Below are positions 18,268-27,358 of a DNA stretch of 64,000 bases, in pieces. The stretch comes from Gangjinia marincola (GTDB lineage Bacteria > Bacteroidota > Bacteroidia > Flavobacteriales > Flavobacteriaceae): positions 186,001-250,000 of the forward strand of contig NZ_BAAAFG010000014.1 in the NCBI RefSeq assembly GCF_039523415.1, read 5' to 3'. The first letter of the stretch is position 1, and each line of letters opens with the position of its first letter. The position numbers and the translations under genes are program-made. The notes beneath the pieces are model-generated. The model made no database searches. It saw nothing but the letters and a program-made list of their open reading frames with translations, and had not been told where the DNA came from.

Positions 18268-18500
18268 TCCGCCTTCGCGGGAGGGAACTAATAAGTAGAA
18301 GAACAACTAAATAGATTCTCCCCTCCTTGTCTCCGACGAGAGACGAAGGATCGAGAGAAAGACACAACGTGTAAGTATAAAATTTTAAAATTAAGTTGAA
18401 CAAAAAAATTCCCGCTTTCGTGGGTAGCAACTAATAGGTAGAAAAATAACTAAATAAATTTTCCCCCTTTGGGGGAGATGCCCAAAGGGCAGAGGGGGAT
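18268..18500. repeat. hisG-hisD spacer composed of dispersed repeat elements
   Basis: This 244-bp spacer is unusually long for an operon. It holds a CCGCCTTCGCGGG hairpin (about 18269), a 38-bp segment at 18286-18323 repeated at 18429-18466 with 5 mismatches (both start AACTAATA and end TCCCC), a CCCGCTTTCGTGGG hairpin (about 18412), and nested hairpins CCCCCTTTGGGGG (18463-18475) and GCCCAAAGGGC (about 18480-18490) that end at the hisD ATG. I recall the last type as a widespread Flavobacteriia intergenic repeat. No ORF is supported. Confidence 0.7.
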
Positions 18501-19793
18501 ATGAAAAAAATATATAATCCAGATCGATCAGATTGGGCTCAAATCCTAAAACGACCTACATCTACTATAAATGATATTGAGCCTGTCGTGAAAGAAGTGT
18601 TTGAGCAAGTCCAACAAAAAGGAGATGAAGCCATTACAACGTACACACAAAAGTTTGATGGAGTCAAATTAGATCAACTTCAGGTTTCTATTGAAGAAAT
18701 TACTCAGGCATCGGGCAAGGTTTCTCCAGAATTACAGCAGGCCATTTTACTGGCAAAGAAGAATATCGAACATTTTCATGCGGCACAGAAAACCGGTCGG
18801 GTAGAGGTTGAAACTGCTCCTGGAGTATTGTGCTGGCAGGAAAAACGCCCTATTCAAAAAGTAGGATTGTATATACCTGGGGGAACAGCTCCGTTATTTT
18901 CAACGATTTTGATGTTGGCCGTTCCTGCAAAAATCGCAGGATGCAAAGAAATAGTTCTGTGCACGCCACCTGATCGTAATGGTAACATTCATCCTGCGAT
19001 TCTCTATACAGCGGCACTTTGCGGTGTTACTACAATTTTTAAAGTCGGTGGAATCCAGGCCATAGCCGGGATGACGTTTGGCACAGAGAGCATTCCCAAA
19101 GTATATAAGATTTTTGGTCCGGGTAATCAATTCGTCACTGTAGCTAAACAAATGGCGACCAGATATAATGTAGCCATAGACATGCCTGCCGGACCCAGTG
19201 AGTTGCTGGTGATGGCAGATGATACAGCAAATGCTGCCTTTGTCGCTTCAGATTTGTTGAGTCAAGCAGAACACGGTAAGGACAGTCAGGTGGTGTTGGT
19301 TACTACTTCTAAAGACCTATTGCAAGCGGTGGAGCAGGAGATTGAGATACAACTAGATGCGCTTCCGCGGAAGGAAATTGCAAAAGTAGCTGTAGGAAAT
19401 TCGGTTGCTGTCTATGTAGAAAATGATGCCGAAGCTTTAGATCTGATTAACGAATATGGACCAGAACATTATATCGTATGTGTAGAAAATGAAGAGTTTT
19501 ACGTCAATAATACCATGAATGCAGGATCTGTATTTATTGGCAACTATACCCCTGAAAGTGCCGGGGATTACGCCAGTGGTACGAACCATACTTTACCAAC
19601 AAATGGCTATGCAAAACAATATAGTGGCGTGAACTTGGATAGCTTTATGAAAGCGATGACCTTTCAGAAGATTTCAAAAGAGGGAATTCAAACCATAGGT
19701 AAAGCAGTAGAACTTATGGCAGAGGCAGAGGGATTGCAGGCGCATAAAAATGCTATGAGTTTAAGGCTAAAAGAATTGAATAACAATGATTAA
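18501..19793 (+). CDS. hisD: Histidinol dehydrogenase
   Basis: A 430-residue zinc enzyme that oxidises L-histidinol to L-histidine in two NAD-dependent steps, the end of the pathway. Signatures: GLYIPGGTAPLFSTILMLAVPAKIAGC, GGIQAIAGMTFGT, MPAGPSELLVMAD, the catalytic LLSQAEHGKDSQVVLV block and YAGG-like SAGDYASGTNHTLPT. Length is standard. The ATG directly abuts the repeat elements in the spacer, which may affect translation coupling or mRNA stability. Confidence 0.98.
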   Translation: MKKIYNPDRSDWAQILKRPTSTINDIEPVVKEVFEQVQQKGDEAITTYTQKFDGVKLDQLQVSIEEITQASGKVSPELQQAILLAKKNIEHFHAAQKTGRVEVETAPGVLCWQEKRPIQKVGLYIPGGTAPLFSTILMLAVPAKIAGCKEIVLCTPPDRNGNIHPAILYTAALCGVTTIFKVGGIQAIAGMTFGTESIPKVYKIFGPGNQFVTVAKQMATRYNVAIDMPAGPSELLVMADDTANAAFVASDLLSQAEHGKDSQVVLVTTSKDLLQAVEQEIEIQLDALPRKEIAKVAVGNSVAVYVENDAEALDLINEYGPEHYIVCVENEEFYVNNTMNAGSVFIGNYTPESAGDYASGTNHTLPTNGYAKQYSGVNLDSFMKAMTFQKISKEGIQTIGKAVELMAEAEGLQAHKNAMSLRLKELNNND

Positions 19794-19844
19794 TACCTTC
19801 AATTCTTAAAAAAAGAGGATTGGAGTGTAGATGTTGCAAACAGG

Positions 19845-20903
19845 ATGACGAAAAACATGAAAAAAGACTTCAATATAGAATCTTTAGTACGCGACAATGT
19901 GGCACGCATGAAGCCCTATAGTTCTGCGCGGGATGAATTTAAGGCGGTAGGCGAGGGCATGATTTTTTTAGATGCCAATGAGAATCCTTTTGATAATGGT
20001 GTAAACCGATATCCAGATCCACAGCAACGCACCTTAAAATCAGTTTTAGCGAGACAGAAGGGAGTACAGCCTAATCAACTACTCATTGGTAATGGTAGTG
20101 ATGAAGTGTTAGATTTACTCTTTAGGGCATTTTGTGAACCCGGGCGAGATAACATCATTTTTCAGCCACCTACTTATGGAATGTACAAGGTATTGGCAGA
20201 AACCAACGCGGTAGCATACAAAGAAGTGCTGCTGGATGAAGAATTTCAGCCTCAGATGGCTGAACTTAAAAATACCATTGACGATTGCACCAAGATGGTA
20301 TTTTTCTGTAGCCCGAATAACCCTTCGGGAAATACCTTTGATGCCGATAAAATTGAGGTGATATTACAGGATTTTTCCGGATTAGTTGTGATTGATGAAG
20401 CCTACATCGATTTTTCCGAAGAAAATAGTTGGATTAACCGATTAGACGAATTTCCAAATCTGGTGATTACCCAAACTCTTTCAAAAGCCTACGGCATGGC
20501 AGGAATACGCATTGGATTGTCTTACGCTTCCGCAGAAATAATTTCAATTTTAAATAAGATTAAACCGCCGTATAACGTAAATCAGCTTTCTCAACAAAGG
20601 GCCCTAGAGCGTGTTGAAAATGTTGAGGAAGTAGCCTATGAAGTTGCTCTGCTAAAAGCTCAACGCGAAGAATTATACGAGGCCTTTACTGAAATTGATT
20701 TTATCGAGAAGATGCACGAATCTGACGCAAATTTTATTTTAGTAAAAGTAGATGATGCTCTTAAAAGATACAATCAGCTTTTGGAACAGGGTATTGTTGC
20801 CAGAAACCGAAGCAATCAACCCAGATGTGAAAATACACTGCGATTTACTGTTGGGACGAAAGAGGAAAACAAGCAATTGATAAAGGTTTTACAAAAACTC
20901 TAG
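19845..20903 (+). CDS. hisC: Histidinol-phosphate aminotransferase
   Basis: A 352-residue PLP enzyme converting imidazole-acetol phosphate and glutamate to histidinol phosphate. N-terminal LDANENPFDNGVNRYPDP, substrate block FCSPNNPSGN, VIDEAYIDFSEE and the PLP lysine in TLSKAYGMAGIRIG (Lys214) are all seen. A second in-frame ATG at 19857 (MKKDFNIESL) could be the real start; neither has a Shine-Dalgarno sequence. Lies 51 nt after hisD and 4 nt before hisB. Confidence 0.97.
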   Translation: MTKNMKKDFNIESLVRDNVARMKPYSSARDEFKAVGEGMIFLDANENPFDNGVNRYPDPQQRTLKSVLARQKGVQPNQLLIGNGSDEVLDLLFRAFCEPGRDNIIFQPPTYGMYKVLAETNAVAYKEVLLDEEFQPQMAELKNTIDDCTKMVFFCSPNNPSGNTFDADKIEVILQDFSGLVVIDEAYIDFSEENSWINRLDEFPNLVITQTLSKAYGMAGIRIGLSYASAEIISILNKIKPPYNVNQLSQQRALERVENVEEVAYEVALLKAQREELYEAFTEIDFIEKMHESDANFILVKVDDALKRYNQLLEQGIVARNRSNQPRCENTLRFTVGTKEENKQLIKVLQKL

Positions 20904-20907
20904 TTAA

Positions 20908-22080
20908 ATGAAAAAAGAAATAAGTTCACCTGTTGATGGTAAAACAGGCCGCAAAGTCCTATTCATAGACCGTGATGGAACCATCATTAAGGAAACAGTA
21001 GATGAGCAAATTGATGCGTTTGAAAAAATGGTGTTCTATCCTAAAGTATTTACGTATTTAGGGAAGATTGCCAAAGAATTGGATTATGAGCTAGTAATGA
21101 TCACTAATCAGGATGGTTTGGGAACAGTCGTTTTTCCTGAAGAAACCTTTTGGCCGGTGCATAATTTTATCATTCAGGCGTTTGAACATGAAGGAGTGAT
21201 ATTTAAAGAGGTGTTGATTGATAAAACATTCCCTGCAGATAATGCACCCACCCGAAAGCCGGGTTCCGGACTGTTGAAGCATTATTTTTCCGAAGAATAT
21301 GATCTGAATAATTCTTTTGTTATAGGCGATCGTTTAACAGACATTGAATTGGCTAAGAACTTGGGGGCGAAGGGTGTTTTTATCAACGATGACACTAATT
21401 TAGGTACGGGAGAGATTACGGTAAAAAAGGAAGAATTAGAAAATTATATTGCCTTAGAGACTAATGACTGGGAGAAAATTTATGAATTTTTAAAGTTAGA
21501 GGAGAGGACTGCAAGCGCAGCACGTAAAACCAATGAAACTGACATTGATATCACATTAAATTTAGATGGCACGGGTCAAAGCGATATTAGTACAGGAATT
21601 GACTTTTTTGATCACATGCTGGATCAGTTGGCACGTCACGGTCAGATGGATTTAAGTATCAACGTAAAGGGCGATCTGCACGTTGATGAGCACCATACCA
21701 TAGAAGACACAGCGATTGCATTGGGAGAAGTTTTTCACAAAGCGCTGGGGAATAAGTTAGGGATTGAACGATATGGTTTTTGTTTACCTATGGATGATTG
21801 CTTAGCGCAAGTTGCCATAGATTTTGGTGGTAGGAATTGGTTAGAATGGGACGCAGCATTTAAACGTGAGATGATTGGAAAAATGCCGACAGAGATGTTT
21901 TTTCATTTTTTTAAATCCTTTTCAGATGGTGCAAAAGCTAACCTCAATATTAAAGCCGAAGGAACAAACGAACACCATAAGATAGAAGCTATCTTTAAAG
22001 CATTTGCGAAAGCCATAAAAATGGCAGTTAAGCGCGATACCGAAAAGATGATTCTACCAAGTACAAAAGGAATGATTTAG
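20908..22080 (+). CDS. hisB: Bifunctional histidinol-phosphatase / imidazoleglycerol-phosphate dehydratase
   Basis: A 390-residue fusion. The N-terminal HAD-type histidinol phosphatase (about 1-170) carries LFIDRDGTI with Asp21/Asp23 and VIGDRLTDIELAKNLG. The C-terminal IGP dehydratase (about 195-390) has the two metal-binding His motifs DVDEHHTIEDTAIALGE (as VDEHHTIED) and NEHHKIEAIFKAFAKA. This fused HisB arrangement is found in enterics and Bacteroidota. The two activities are steps 8 and 6 of the pathway. Spacer downstream carries a dispersed hairpin repeat. Confidence 0.97.
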   Translation: MKKEISSPVDGKTGRKVLFIDRDGTIIKETVDEQIDAFEKMVFYPKVFTYLGKIAKELDYELVMITNQDGLGTVVFPEETFWPVHNFIIQAFEHEGVIFKEVLIDKTFPADNAPTRKPGSGLLKHYFSEEYDLNNSFVIGDRLTDIELAKNLGAKGVFINDDTNLGTGEITVKKEELENYIALETNDWEKIYEFLKLEERTASAARKTNETDIDITLNLDGTGQSDISTGIDFFDHMLDQLARHGQMDLSINVKGDLHVDEHHTIEDTAIALGEVFHKALGNKLGIERYGFCLPMDDCLAQVAIDFGGRNWLEWDAAFKREMIGKMPTEMFFHFFKSFSDGAKANLNIKAEGTNEHHKIEAIFKAFAKAIKMAVKRDTEKMILPSTKGMI

Positions 22081-22099
22081 AAGCCTGAAAGTCTCTATT

Positions 22100-22124
22100 G
22101 TCATTCCTGCGAAAACAGGAATCT
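22100..22124. repeat. Dispersed hairpin repeat in hisB-hisH spacer
   Basis: ATTCCTG (22103-22109) and CAGGAAT (22116-22122) flank a CGAAAA loop, in the context GTCATTCCTGCGAAAACAGG. This short repeat is common between Bacteroidota genes as far as I recall. It is not followed by a T run, so it is unlikely to terminate transcription. Confidence 0.6.
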
Positions 22125-22174
22125 AGCGCTTTATGTCTACTTAAGTAAACAAATTTTAAATTAAAATTTTATAA

Positions 22175-22756
22175 ATGAAAATCGTCATTATCAACTATGG
22201 AGCCGGTAACATCCAATCCATCAAATTTGCCATACAGCGATTAGGTCATGAAGCGGTACTGAGTGACGATGCAGCTGAGATCAAATCTGCAGACAAAGTG
22301 ATTTTTCCGGGAGTGGGAGAGGCGAGTAGTGCCATGAAAAAGTTACGAGAATCCGGACTTGATCAAATGATCCCTAAGCTTACTCAGCCGGTCCTTGGAA
22401 TTTGCCTGGGGATGCAACTAATGTGTACTTCTTCAGAAGAGGGAGACACAATTGGCTTGGGTATTTTTGATGTTGAGGTAAGGCGTTTTAATAATGACTT
22501 AAAAATACCTCAAATAGGATGGAATCAAATTGAAGGATTAAAGTCACCTTTATTTCAAGGTGTTTCAGATGGAAGTCATATTTATTTGGTTCATAGTTAC
22601 TATGCACCTGTAATTTCTGAAACCATCGCAACAACCACCTACGGAACGACCTATTCTTCAGCCTTACAAAAGAAAAACTTCTATGGCACACAATTCCATC
22701 CCGAAAAAAGTCATGATATAGGGGAGCAGATATTAAAAAATTTTTTAGAACTATAA
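22175..22756 (+). CDS. hisH: Imidazole glycerol phosphate synthase, glutamine amidotransferase subunit
   Basis: A 193-residue class I amidotransferase that supplies ammonia to HisF. The start MKIVIINYGAGNIQSIKFAIQRLG, the nucleophile motif LGICLGMQL with Cys77, and the C-terminal YGTQFHPEKSHDIG His-Glu pair complete the catalytic triad. Length is normal. Confidence 0.97.
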   Translation: MKIVIINYGAGNIQSIKFAIQRLGHEAVLSDDAAEIKSADKVIFPGVGEASSAMKKLRESGLDQMIPKLTQPVLGICLGMQLMCTSSEEGDTIGLGIFDVEVRRFNNDLKIPQIGWNQIEGLKSPLFQGVSDGSHIYLVHSYYAPVISETIATTTYGTTYSSALQKKNFYGTQFHPEKSHDIGEQILKNFLEL

Positions 22757-22794
22757 TATAACCATTTCAGAGTATTAACGGGGTAAATTTAGGT

Positions 22795-23616
22795 ATGAGA
22801 AATAAGGAATTAGAAATAAAAAAGAGAACGCCGCCTTCGGGGTTTGGGGGGCTTCGGATAATACCAGCCATAGATATCATAGACGGTAAAAGCGTACGAC
22901 TTTCAAAAGGGGATTACAGCACTAAGAAAGTATACAATGAGCATCCACTAGAGGTAGCCAAGCAATTTGAGGCACACGGGATTAAATACCTTCATTTGGT
23001 TGATCTGGACGGTGCAAAGAGTAAACACATTGTCAATCATAAGGTCTTAGAGCAGATCTCGAATAAAACGTCTCTAAAAATTGATTTTGGAGGAGGTTTA
23101 AAAAGCAATGAGGATTTAAAAATTGCTTTTGAAAGTGGCGCAGATCAAATTACCGGTGGGAGCATAGCCGTTAAGGATCCTGAAAACTTTCGCTATTGGA
23201 TTCACACCTACGGAGCTGATAAGATCATCTTGGGAGCAGATGCTGTGGATGAAAAAGTAGCTGTAAGCGGTTGGCAAGAAGAAAGTGATCGAGAGCTGAT
23301 TCCGTTCATTCAGGAATACCAAAACGAAAGCATTCAATATGTGATATGTACTGACATAAGTAAAGATGGAATGTTGGCAGGACCTGCATTTGAACTATAT
23401 AAAAAAATTATATCCTCTTGTCAGTCTGAACCTGTCGAAGGCGACTCAAGAAAAACACTCAAACTCATTGCTTCTGGAGGAATTTCAACATTTGATGAAA
23501 TACCTAAATTAGCCAACATTGGTTGCGAAGGTGTAATCATAGGCAAAGCGATTTATGAAGATAAAATCAGTTTAAAACAACTAGAGAAATATATTCTTGG
23601 TCAAAATAATCATTAA
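22795..23616 (+). CDS. hisA: Phosphoribosylformimino-5-aminoimidazole carboxamide ribotide isomerase, with two repeat-derived insertions
   Basis: A (beta/alpha)8 isomerase. Core motifs LRIIPAIDIIDGKSVRLSKGDY, LVDLDGAK, DFGGGLKSNEDL and CTDISKDGMLAGP are intact. At 273 residues it is about 30 longer than usual. The excess is explained by a 19-residue N-terminal extension (residues 1-19, partly encoded by the repeat-like GCCTTCGG...GGCTTCGG stretch at 22830-22856) and an insertion at about residues 208-220 (SCQSEPVEGDSR) encoded by a dispersed repeat at 23421-23450. The usual initiator Met aligns with Leu20 (codon CTT), and no other in-frame start exists between, so 22795 is the only plausible start. 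A TAAATTTA box precedes the ATG by 3 nt. Confidence 0.95.
   Translation: MRNKELEIKKRTPPSGFGGLRIIPAIDIIDGKSVRLSKGDYSTKKVYNEHPLEVAKQFEAHGIKYLHLVDLDGAKSKHIVNHKVLEQISNKTSLKIDFGGGLKSNEDLKIAFESGADQITGGSIAVKDPENFRYWIHTYGADKIILGADAVDEKVAVSGWQEESDRELIPFIQEYQNESIQYVICTDISKDGMLAGPAFELYKKIISSCQSEPVEGDSRKTLKLIASGGISTFDEIPKLANIGCEGVIIGKAIYEDKISLKQLEKYILGQNNH
23421..23450. repeat. Dispersed repeat inserted in frame inside hisA
   Basis: The stretch TCAGTCTGAACCTGTCGAAG and the following ten bases resemble the common dispersed CTGAGCCTGTCGAAG repeat. It encodes the residues QSEPVEGDS in a position where HisA proteins normally have a short loop between strand 7 motifs (YKK...LKLIASGG). Reading frame is preserved. 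Confidence 0.65.
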
Positions 23617-23651
23617 GAACTTTCTAATACCTCATACCTAATACCCATTTA

Positions 23652-24407
23652 ATGCTGACAAAACGAATCATACCATGCTTAGATATTAAAGACGGAAGAA
23701 CTGTCAAAGGGGTTAATTTTGTTAACCTAAGAGATGCAGGGGATCCGGTGGAACTGGCAAAAATATATGCCGAAGAAGGTGCAGATGAACTGGTGTTTTT
23801 AGATATTTCGGCGACAGAGGAAAAGCGAAAAACCCTTGCTGATTTGGTACTCCGTGTTGCGGAAAAGGTAAACATTCCCTTTACTGTCGGTGGCGGAATT
23901 TCATCTGTTGAAGATGTAGATGTTCTTCTGCAAAATGGAGCCGATAAAGTTTCTATCAACTCTTCTGCCGTAAAACGACCGGAGCTTATCAATGAACTGG
24001 CCGCTAAATTTGGTAGTCAATGCATTACGGTAGCCATAGATGCTAAACAAATAGACGATGAATGGATCGTACATTTGGTAGGTGGTAAAGTTCCTACGGA
24101 AAGGAAATTATATGAGTGGGCTCAAGAGGTTCAAGAGCGTGGAGCAGGAGAAATTCTTTTCACCAGTATGGATCATGATGGTACTAAAAATGGTTTTGCT
24201 AATGAGGCTCTAGCAAAATTGTCCTCCTTGTTAAACATTCCCGTGATAGCATCTGGTGGAGCCGGAAGCATAGATCATTTCGCAGATACCTTTAAACATG
24301 GAAAATCAGATGCTGCGTTAGCGGCCAGTGTATTTCATTTTAAAGAAATTAAAATTGAAGAATTAAAAAAAATTTTGCACGAGAACAATATTCCTATGCG
24401 ACTATAA
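23652..24407 (+). CDS. hisF: Imidazole glycerol phosphate synthase, cyclase subunit
   Basis: A 251-residue (beta/alpha)8 cyclase that pairs with HisH. MLTKRIIPCLDIKDGRTVKGVNF, FTVGGGISSVEDVD, GADKVSINSSAV, TSMDHDGTKNGF and VIASGGAGSIDHF are the family motifs; the catalytic Asp residues in LDIKDG and MDHDG are present. Length is normal, unlike hisA. Confidence 0.98.
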   Translation: MLTKRIIPCLDIKDGRTVKGVNFVNLRDAGDPVELAKIYAEEGADELVFLDISATEEKRKTLADLVLRVAEKVNIPFTVGGGISSVEDVDVLLQNGADKVSINSSAVKRPELINELAAKFGSQCITVAIDAKQIDDEWIVHLVGGKVPTERKLYEWAQEVQERGAGEILFTSMDHDGTKNGFANEALAKLSSLLNIPVIASGGAGSIDHFADTFKHGKSDAALAASVFHFKEIKIEELKKILHENNIPMRL

Positions 24408-24454
24408 AAATATAACTAGAATGTCATTCCTCGCTCACAACGCTAAACTATCTT

Positions 24455-25051
24455 ATGAAAATAAATTTCAACAAAAACAATGACGGTCTTATTCCGGCAA
24501 TAATTCAAGACGCCAGTACCAAAACAGTGCTTATGCTGGGCTATATGAATCAGGAGGCCTACGAAAAAACCATAGAAACCAAAAAGGTTACCTTTTATAG
24601 TCGATCAAAGCAACGACTATGGACTAAGGGTGAAGAAAGCGGTAATGTGTTGAATTTGCTTAGCATTAAGAACGATTGTGATCAAGATACGCTCTTAGTG
24701 CAGGTAAGACCTCACGGTCCAACCTGTCATACCGGGAGCGATACCTGTTGGGGTGAAGAAAATTCATCAAGTTTCGGTTTTTTAAGTGAATTAGAGCATA
24801 TCATTCATGACCGTAAATCAAATCCTGAAAATCAGGAGAGTTATGTAGCTTCCTTGTTCAGAAAAGGAATCAATAAAATTGCTCAAAAAGTAGGTGAAGA
24901 AGCTATTGAGGTGGTGATTGAAGCAAAAGACGCCAACAATGAGTTATTTCTCAATGAAAGCGCCGATTTACTATTTCATTATCTCATTTTACTTCAAGCC
25001 AAAGGATTTAAGTTGGCTGATATTGAAGAGGTATTAAAAGAAAGACATTAG
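24455..25051 (+). CDS. hisI: Bifunctional phosphoribosyl-AMP cyclohydrolase / phosphoribosyl-ATP pyrophosphohydrolase
   Basis: A 198-residue HisIE fusion catalysing steps 2 and 3. The HisI part (1-110) has VTFYSRSKQRLWTKGEESGN and the metal-binding DCDQDTLLVQVRPHGPTCHTGSDTCW; the HisE part (about 115-198) has SYVASLFRKGINKIAQKVGEEAIEVVIEAK. Last gene of the operon; its stop lies one base from the stop of the convergent gene at 25053. Confidence 0.97.
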   Translation: MKINFNKNNDGLIPAIIQDASTKTVLMLGYMNQEAYEKTIETKKVTFYSRSKQRLWTKGEESGNVLNLLSIKNDCDQDTLLVQVRPHGPTCHTGSDTCWGEENSSSFGFLSELEHIIHDRKSNPENQESYVASLFRKGINKIAQKVGEEAIEVVIEAKDANNELFLNESADLLFHYLILLQAKGFKLADIEEVLKERH

Positions 25052-25052
25052 A

Positions 25053-26429
25053 TCAATCCTCTACTTCTCTTGGTTCTTCAGCAATAGTGACTTCTCCTTT
25101 ATAGGTATTATAGTAGGCTAAGTGGAGGGTATTTTTTGTAAAAACCCCAGTTACCTTAGATCTATTTTTGTGATTAATCTGTTTATTTAGCTGATCTCTG
25201 TTTTCATAATCTTTAACAGCAGGTCGTAGATTAGAATTGGATTTAAATTCCAAATCAGGCGAAAGAACAAATTTAAAACTGTTTCCCTCGTCTGCGGTAA
25301 GGCTTGTTTCGATATATGCTTCAGGTGGATTTGGACCAAATTTAGGAATGCTGTTGTTCATCATTTGTTGCTGCATCATCATTTGCTGATGAAACATAAA
25401 ATCATAGTTGTATACTCTGTTGTCTACGTAATCTATACGTACGATATAGTTTCCGTCAGAATTTTCGTTTACAGTCAGCACAGGATCAAAGGCACTTCTT
25501 TTAAGTTTCTTTGCATACTTTTCTACCTCTTTTTGAGTTGCATTACTATTCGCTATAAAATCATCCATTGAGATTGATTTCAATAATTGTCCGTTCGTAA
25601 CATCAAAAATAGACATGGCTATTTTCTCCTTGGTCAAACCCAGCTTAAAAAGTTTATTGTCGTAAACGTAATAGTCTCCATCAATAGCTTCAGTGACTTC
25701 AGTATCAAAAGCATAGGTTTTAGAAGCTTTCTGACTGTTATTATTAGAGTTTCCTATAGCCATTACTGTTAGGTTTTTTTCTTCGTCAGAAAGAACCATC
25801 GCTAAGGATTGATCATTAAGTTGATAGAGGTTTGCACTGTTATTAGAACCTGATTCAACGTATTTAGACTGATTAATGTAATCGATAGGGCCAACGAAAG
25901 CTCTTTTTTCTTTAAAGCCTTCTGGATAGGAGATAATACTTTTTTCTAAATTGTTTCCAGCGACAGCATAAACCTCAATGCGGTTCTCGTCTTTATCTGT
26001 ATTGAATATGATGGTTCTATCAGATATATTGGCTACATATTCTGCTTCCTCTAAGGCACCTAGTTTTTCAAGCTTTGATTTTTTTTCAGCTGGATTAATT
26101 TCGATCGCCATAAGATGCATTTCATTTTTTACAATAATATAGAGATTGTCATTGAGAAAATGATGCGCCAAAATTTCAGGCTCAGTAGGTGATTTTTCGT
26201 TAGAAAACTCTGTTACTTTTGACTGATTTTTTATAAATGTTTTAATGGAATATGTATCGGTATTTTTGTTTTTGGTTATTATGCTATGAAAGATATTAAT
26301 GGAGTTAAATTTCCCTGAATAGGTAGAGATTATCTTGACACCTTTGTCAAGATCGTATTTAAGTAATGGCTCAGGCTTTACGAAAATCATACTGAGTATA
26401 AGGGAGGTAAAGGCAATAATATATTTCAT
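25053..26429 (-). CDS. Exported protein of unknown function
   Basis: A 458-residue protein with an N-terminal hydrophobic signal (YIIAFTSLILSMIFV). I do not recognise the family. The body is rich in beta strands with recurrent hydrophobic-DG/N turns, compatible with a propeller fold (NLYIIVKNEMHLMAIEIN, IIFNTDKDENRIEVYAV, YYVYDNKLFKLGLTKEKIAMSIFD). A Met/Gln-rich tract QQMMMQQQMMNN at about 344-355 is odd. The C-terminus is charged. Converges tightly on hisI; no shared role is implied. Confidence 0.6.
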   Translation of the reverse strand: MKYIIAFTSLILSMIFVKPEPLLKYDLDKGVKIISTYSGKFNSINIFHSIITKNKNTDTYSIKTFIKNQSKVTEFSNEKSPTEPEILAHHFLNDNLYIIVKNEMHLMAIEINPAEKKSKLEKLGALEEAEYVANISDRTIIFNTDKDENRIEVYAVAGNNLEKSIISYPEGFKEKRAFVGPIDYINQSKYVESGSNNSANLYQLNDQSLAMVLSDEEKNLTVMAIGNSNNNSQKASKTYAFDTEVTEAIDGDYYVYDNKLFKLGLTKEKIAMSIFDVTNGQLLKSISMDDFIANSNATQKEVEKYAKKLKRSAFDPVLTVNENSDGNYIVRIDYVDNRVYNYDFMFHQQMMMQQQMMNNSIPKFGPNPPEAYIETSLTADEGNSFKFVLSPDLEFKSNSNLRPAVKDYENRDQLNKQINHKNRSKVTGVFTKNTLHLAYYNTYKGEVTIAEEPREVED

Positions 26430-26483
26430 GGGTCAAATTTTTCGGCAAATATAATAAAACTACATTAACACAATGTTAACACG

Positions 26484-27317
26484 CTACCACCACACCACAA
26501 AGAGTCGCTCCAGAGTTCTGGTAGGATGTTTTACCCAAATTAACGGGGATCGTTCATTGATGTGCTTTAGATTTATTTCCATTACGGTATCAAAGTGAGA
26601 CTGCCAATCAACCTCAAGATGTGGTTGATGCACCCATTCATATTTTTTAGGCAGGTAGCAATGGCATTGGTCGTAGTGGTCCTTAAATTCATTTAGCCGC
26701 ATCCATTGACCTGTGATACAGTCAGCATTCAATGGTCTGATCAATGATGCTCCCCAGCTCAGCGAATTGGCTTCGGGATTAAAAGGGATATAAAGCTGAG
26801 CTTTGTAATATACTTCTTGAGCAAGTTGAGCAGCCCTTAGATTAAAAGAGTGCAGTACCTTTTCGGCTTCATTGCTGTATAATAATGGAAATTGGTGCGT
26901 TCTTATTTTCTCCATTTTGGTAAAGAACATATCCTTGCGGTTCGGACCCATTAATCGGTGAATAGGTTCGCTAATGCTGGTGTCTATGCAATAAAATTTA
27001 TAGGTAAGTTCAATGTGCTTGGGCGTATTACTTTTTCGATCGCCAATCAGATAATCAATTTCTCCTATGGTCGTTTTTTGCTTTTTAAGCTGAAGATTAT
27101 GCGCAATAAGATCATAATTGGCAGACTGTTCCAGTAGATGTTTAAATACACTTTCTAGTCGTTGGCCTAATCTGAGATTCCCCGGAATAGATTGAACGGC
27201 ATCCTCTAGTATTCCTGTCTCATCAAACTCAAACTGCTTTAGCGAAAATTGCGTGTTTTTCCACAGGGTGGGAGTAGCAGCAAAGCCTCGATAGGTTTTT
27301 TGAACATCTGTCGTCAT
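26484..27317 (-). CDS. DUF1853 family protein
   Basis: A 277-residue soluble protein. RLGQRLESVFKHLLEQS, then TTIGEIDYLIGDRKSNTPKHIELTYKFY, matches DUF1853, a conserved family of unknown function. The GEIDYLI...HIELTYKFY arrangement has the acidic-(x)-E-x-K pattern of PD-(D/E)xK nuclease-like folds, which is an inference. Divergent from the pseudouridine synthase gene with only 41 bp between, so the two starts share a promoter region. Confidence 0.75.
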   Translation of the reverse strand: MTTDVQKTYRGFAATPTLWKNTQFSLKQFEFDETGILEDAVQSIPGNLRLGQRLESVFKHLLEQSANYDLIAHNLQLKKQKTTIGEIDYLIGDRKSNTPKHIELTYKFYCIDTSISEPIHRLMGPNRKDMFFTKMEKIRTHQFPLLYSNEAEKVLHSFNLRAAQLAQEVYYKAQLYIPFNPEANSLSWGASLIRPLNADCITGQWMRLNEFKDHYDQCHCYLPKKYEWVHQPHLEVDWQSHFDTVMEINLKHINERSPLIWVKHPTRTLERLFVVWW

Positions 27318-27358
27318 ACCTTACGAATATCTGCTATTTTTGATAAAAACACTGCTAC

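Noticed and set aside
23624..23992. 122-codon minus-strand ORF opposite hisF
   Set aside because: Antisense shadow of the well-supported hisF gene.
24420..24454. Terminator between hisF and hisI
   Set aside because: Only a GTCATTCC fragment of a dispersed repeat is visible; no stem with a T run, so the operon is expected to continue.
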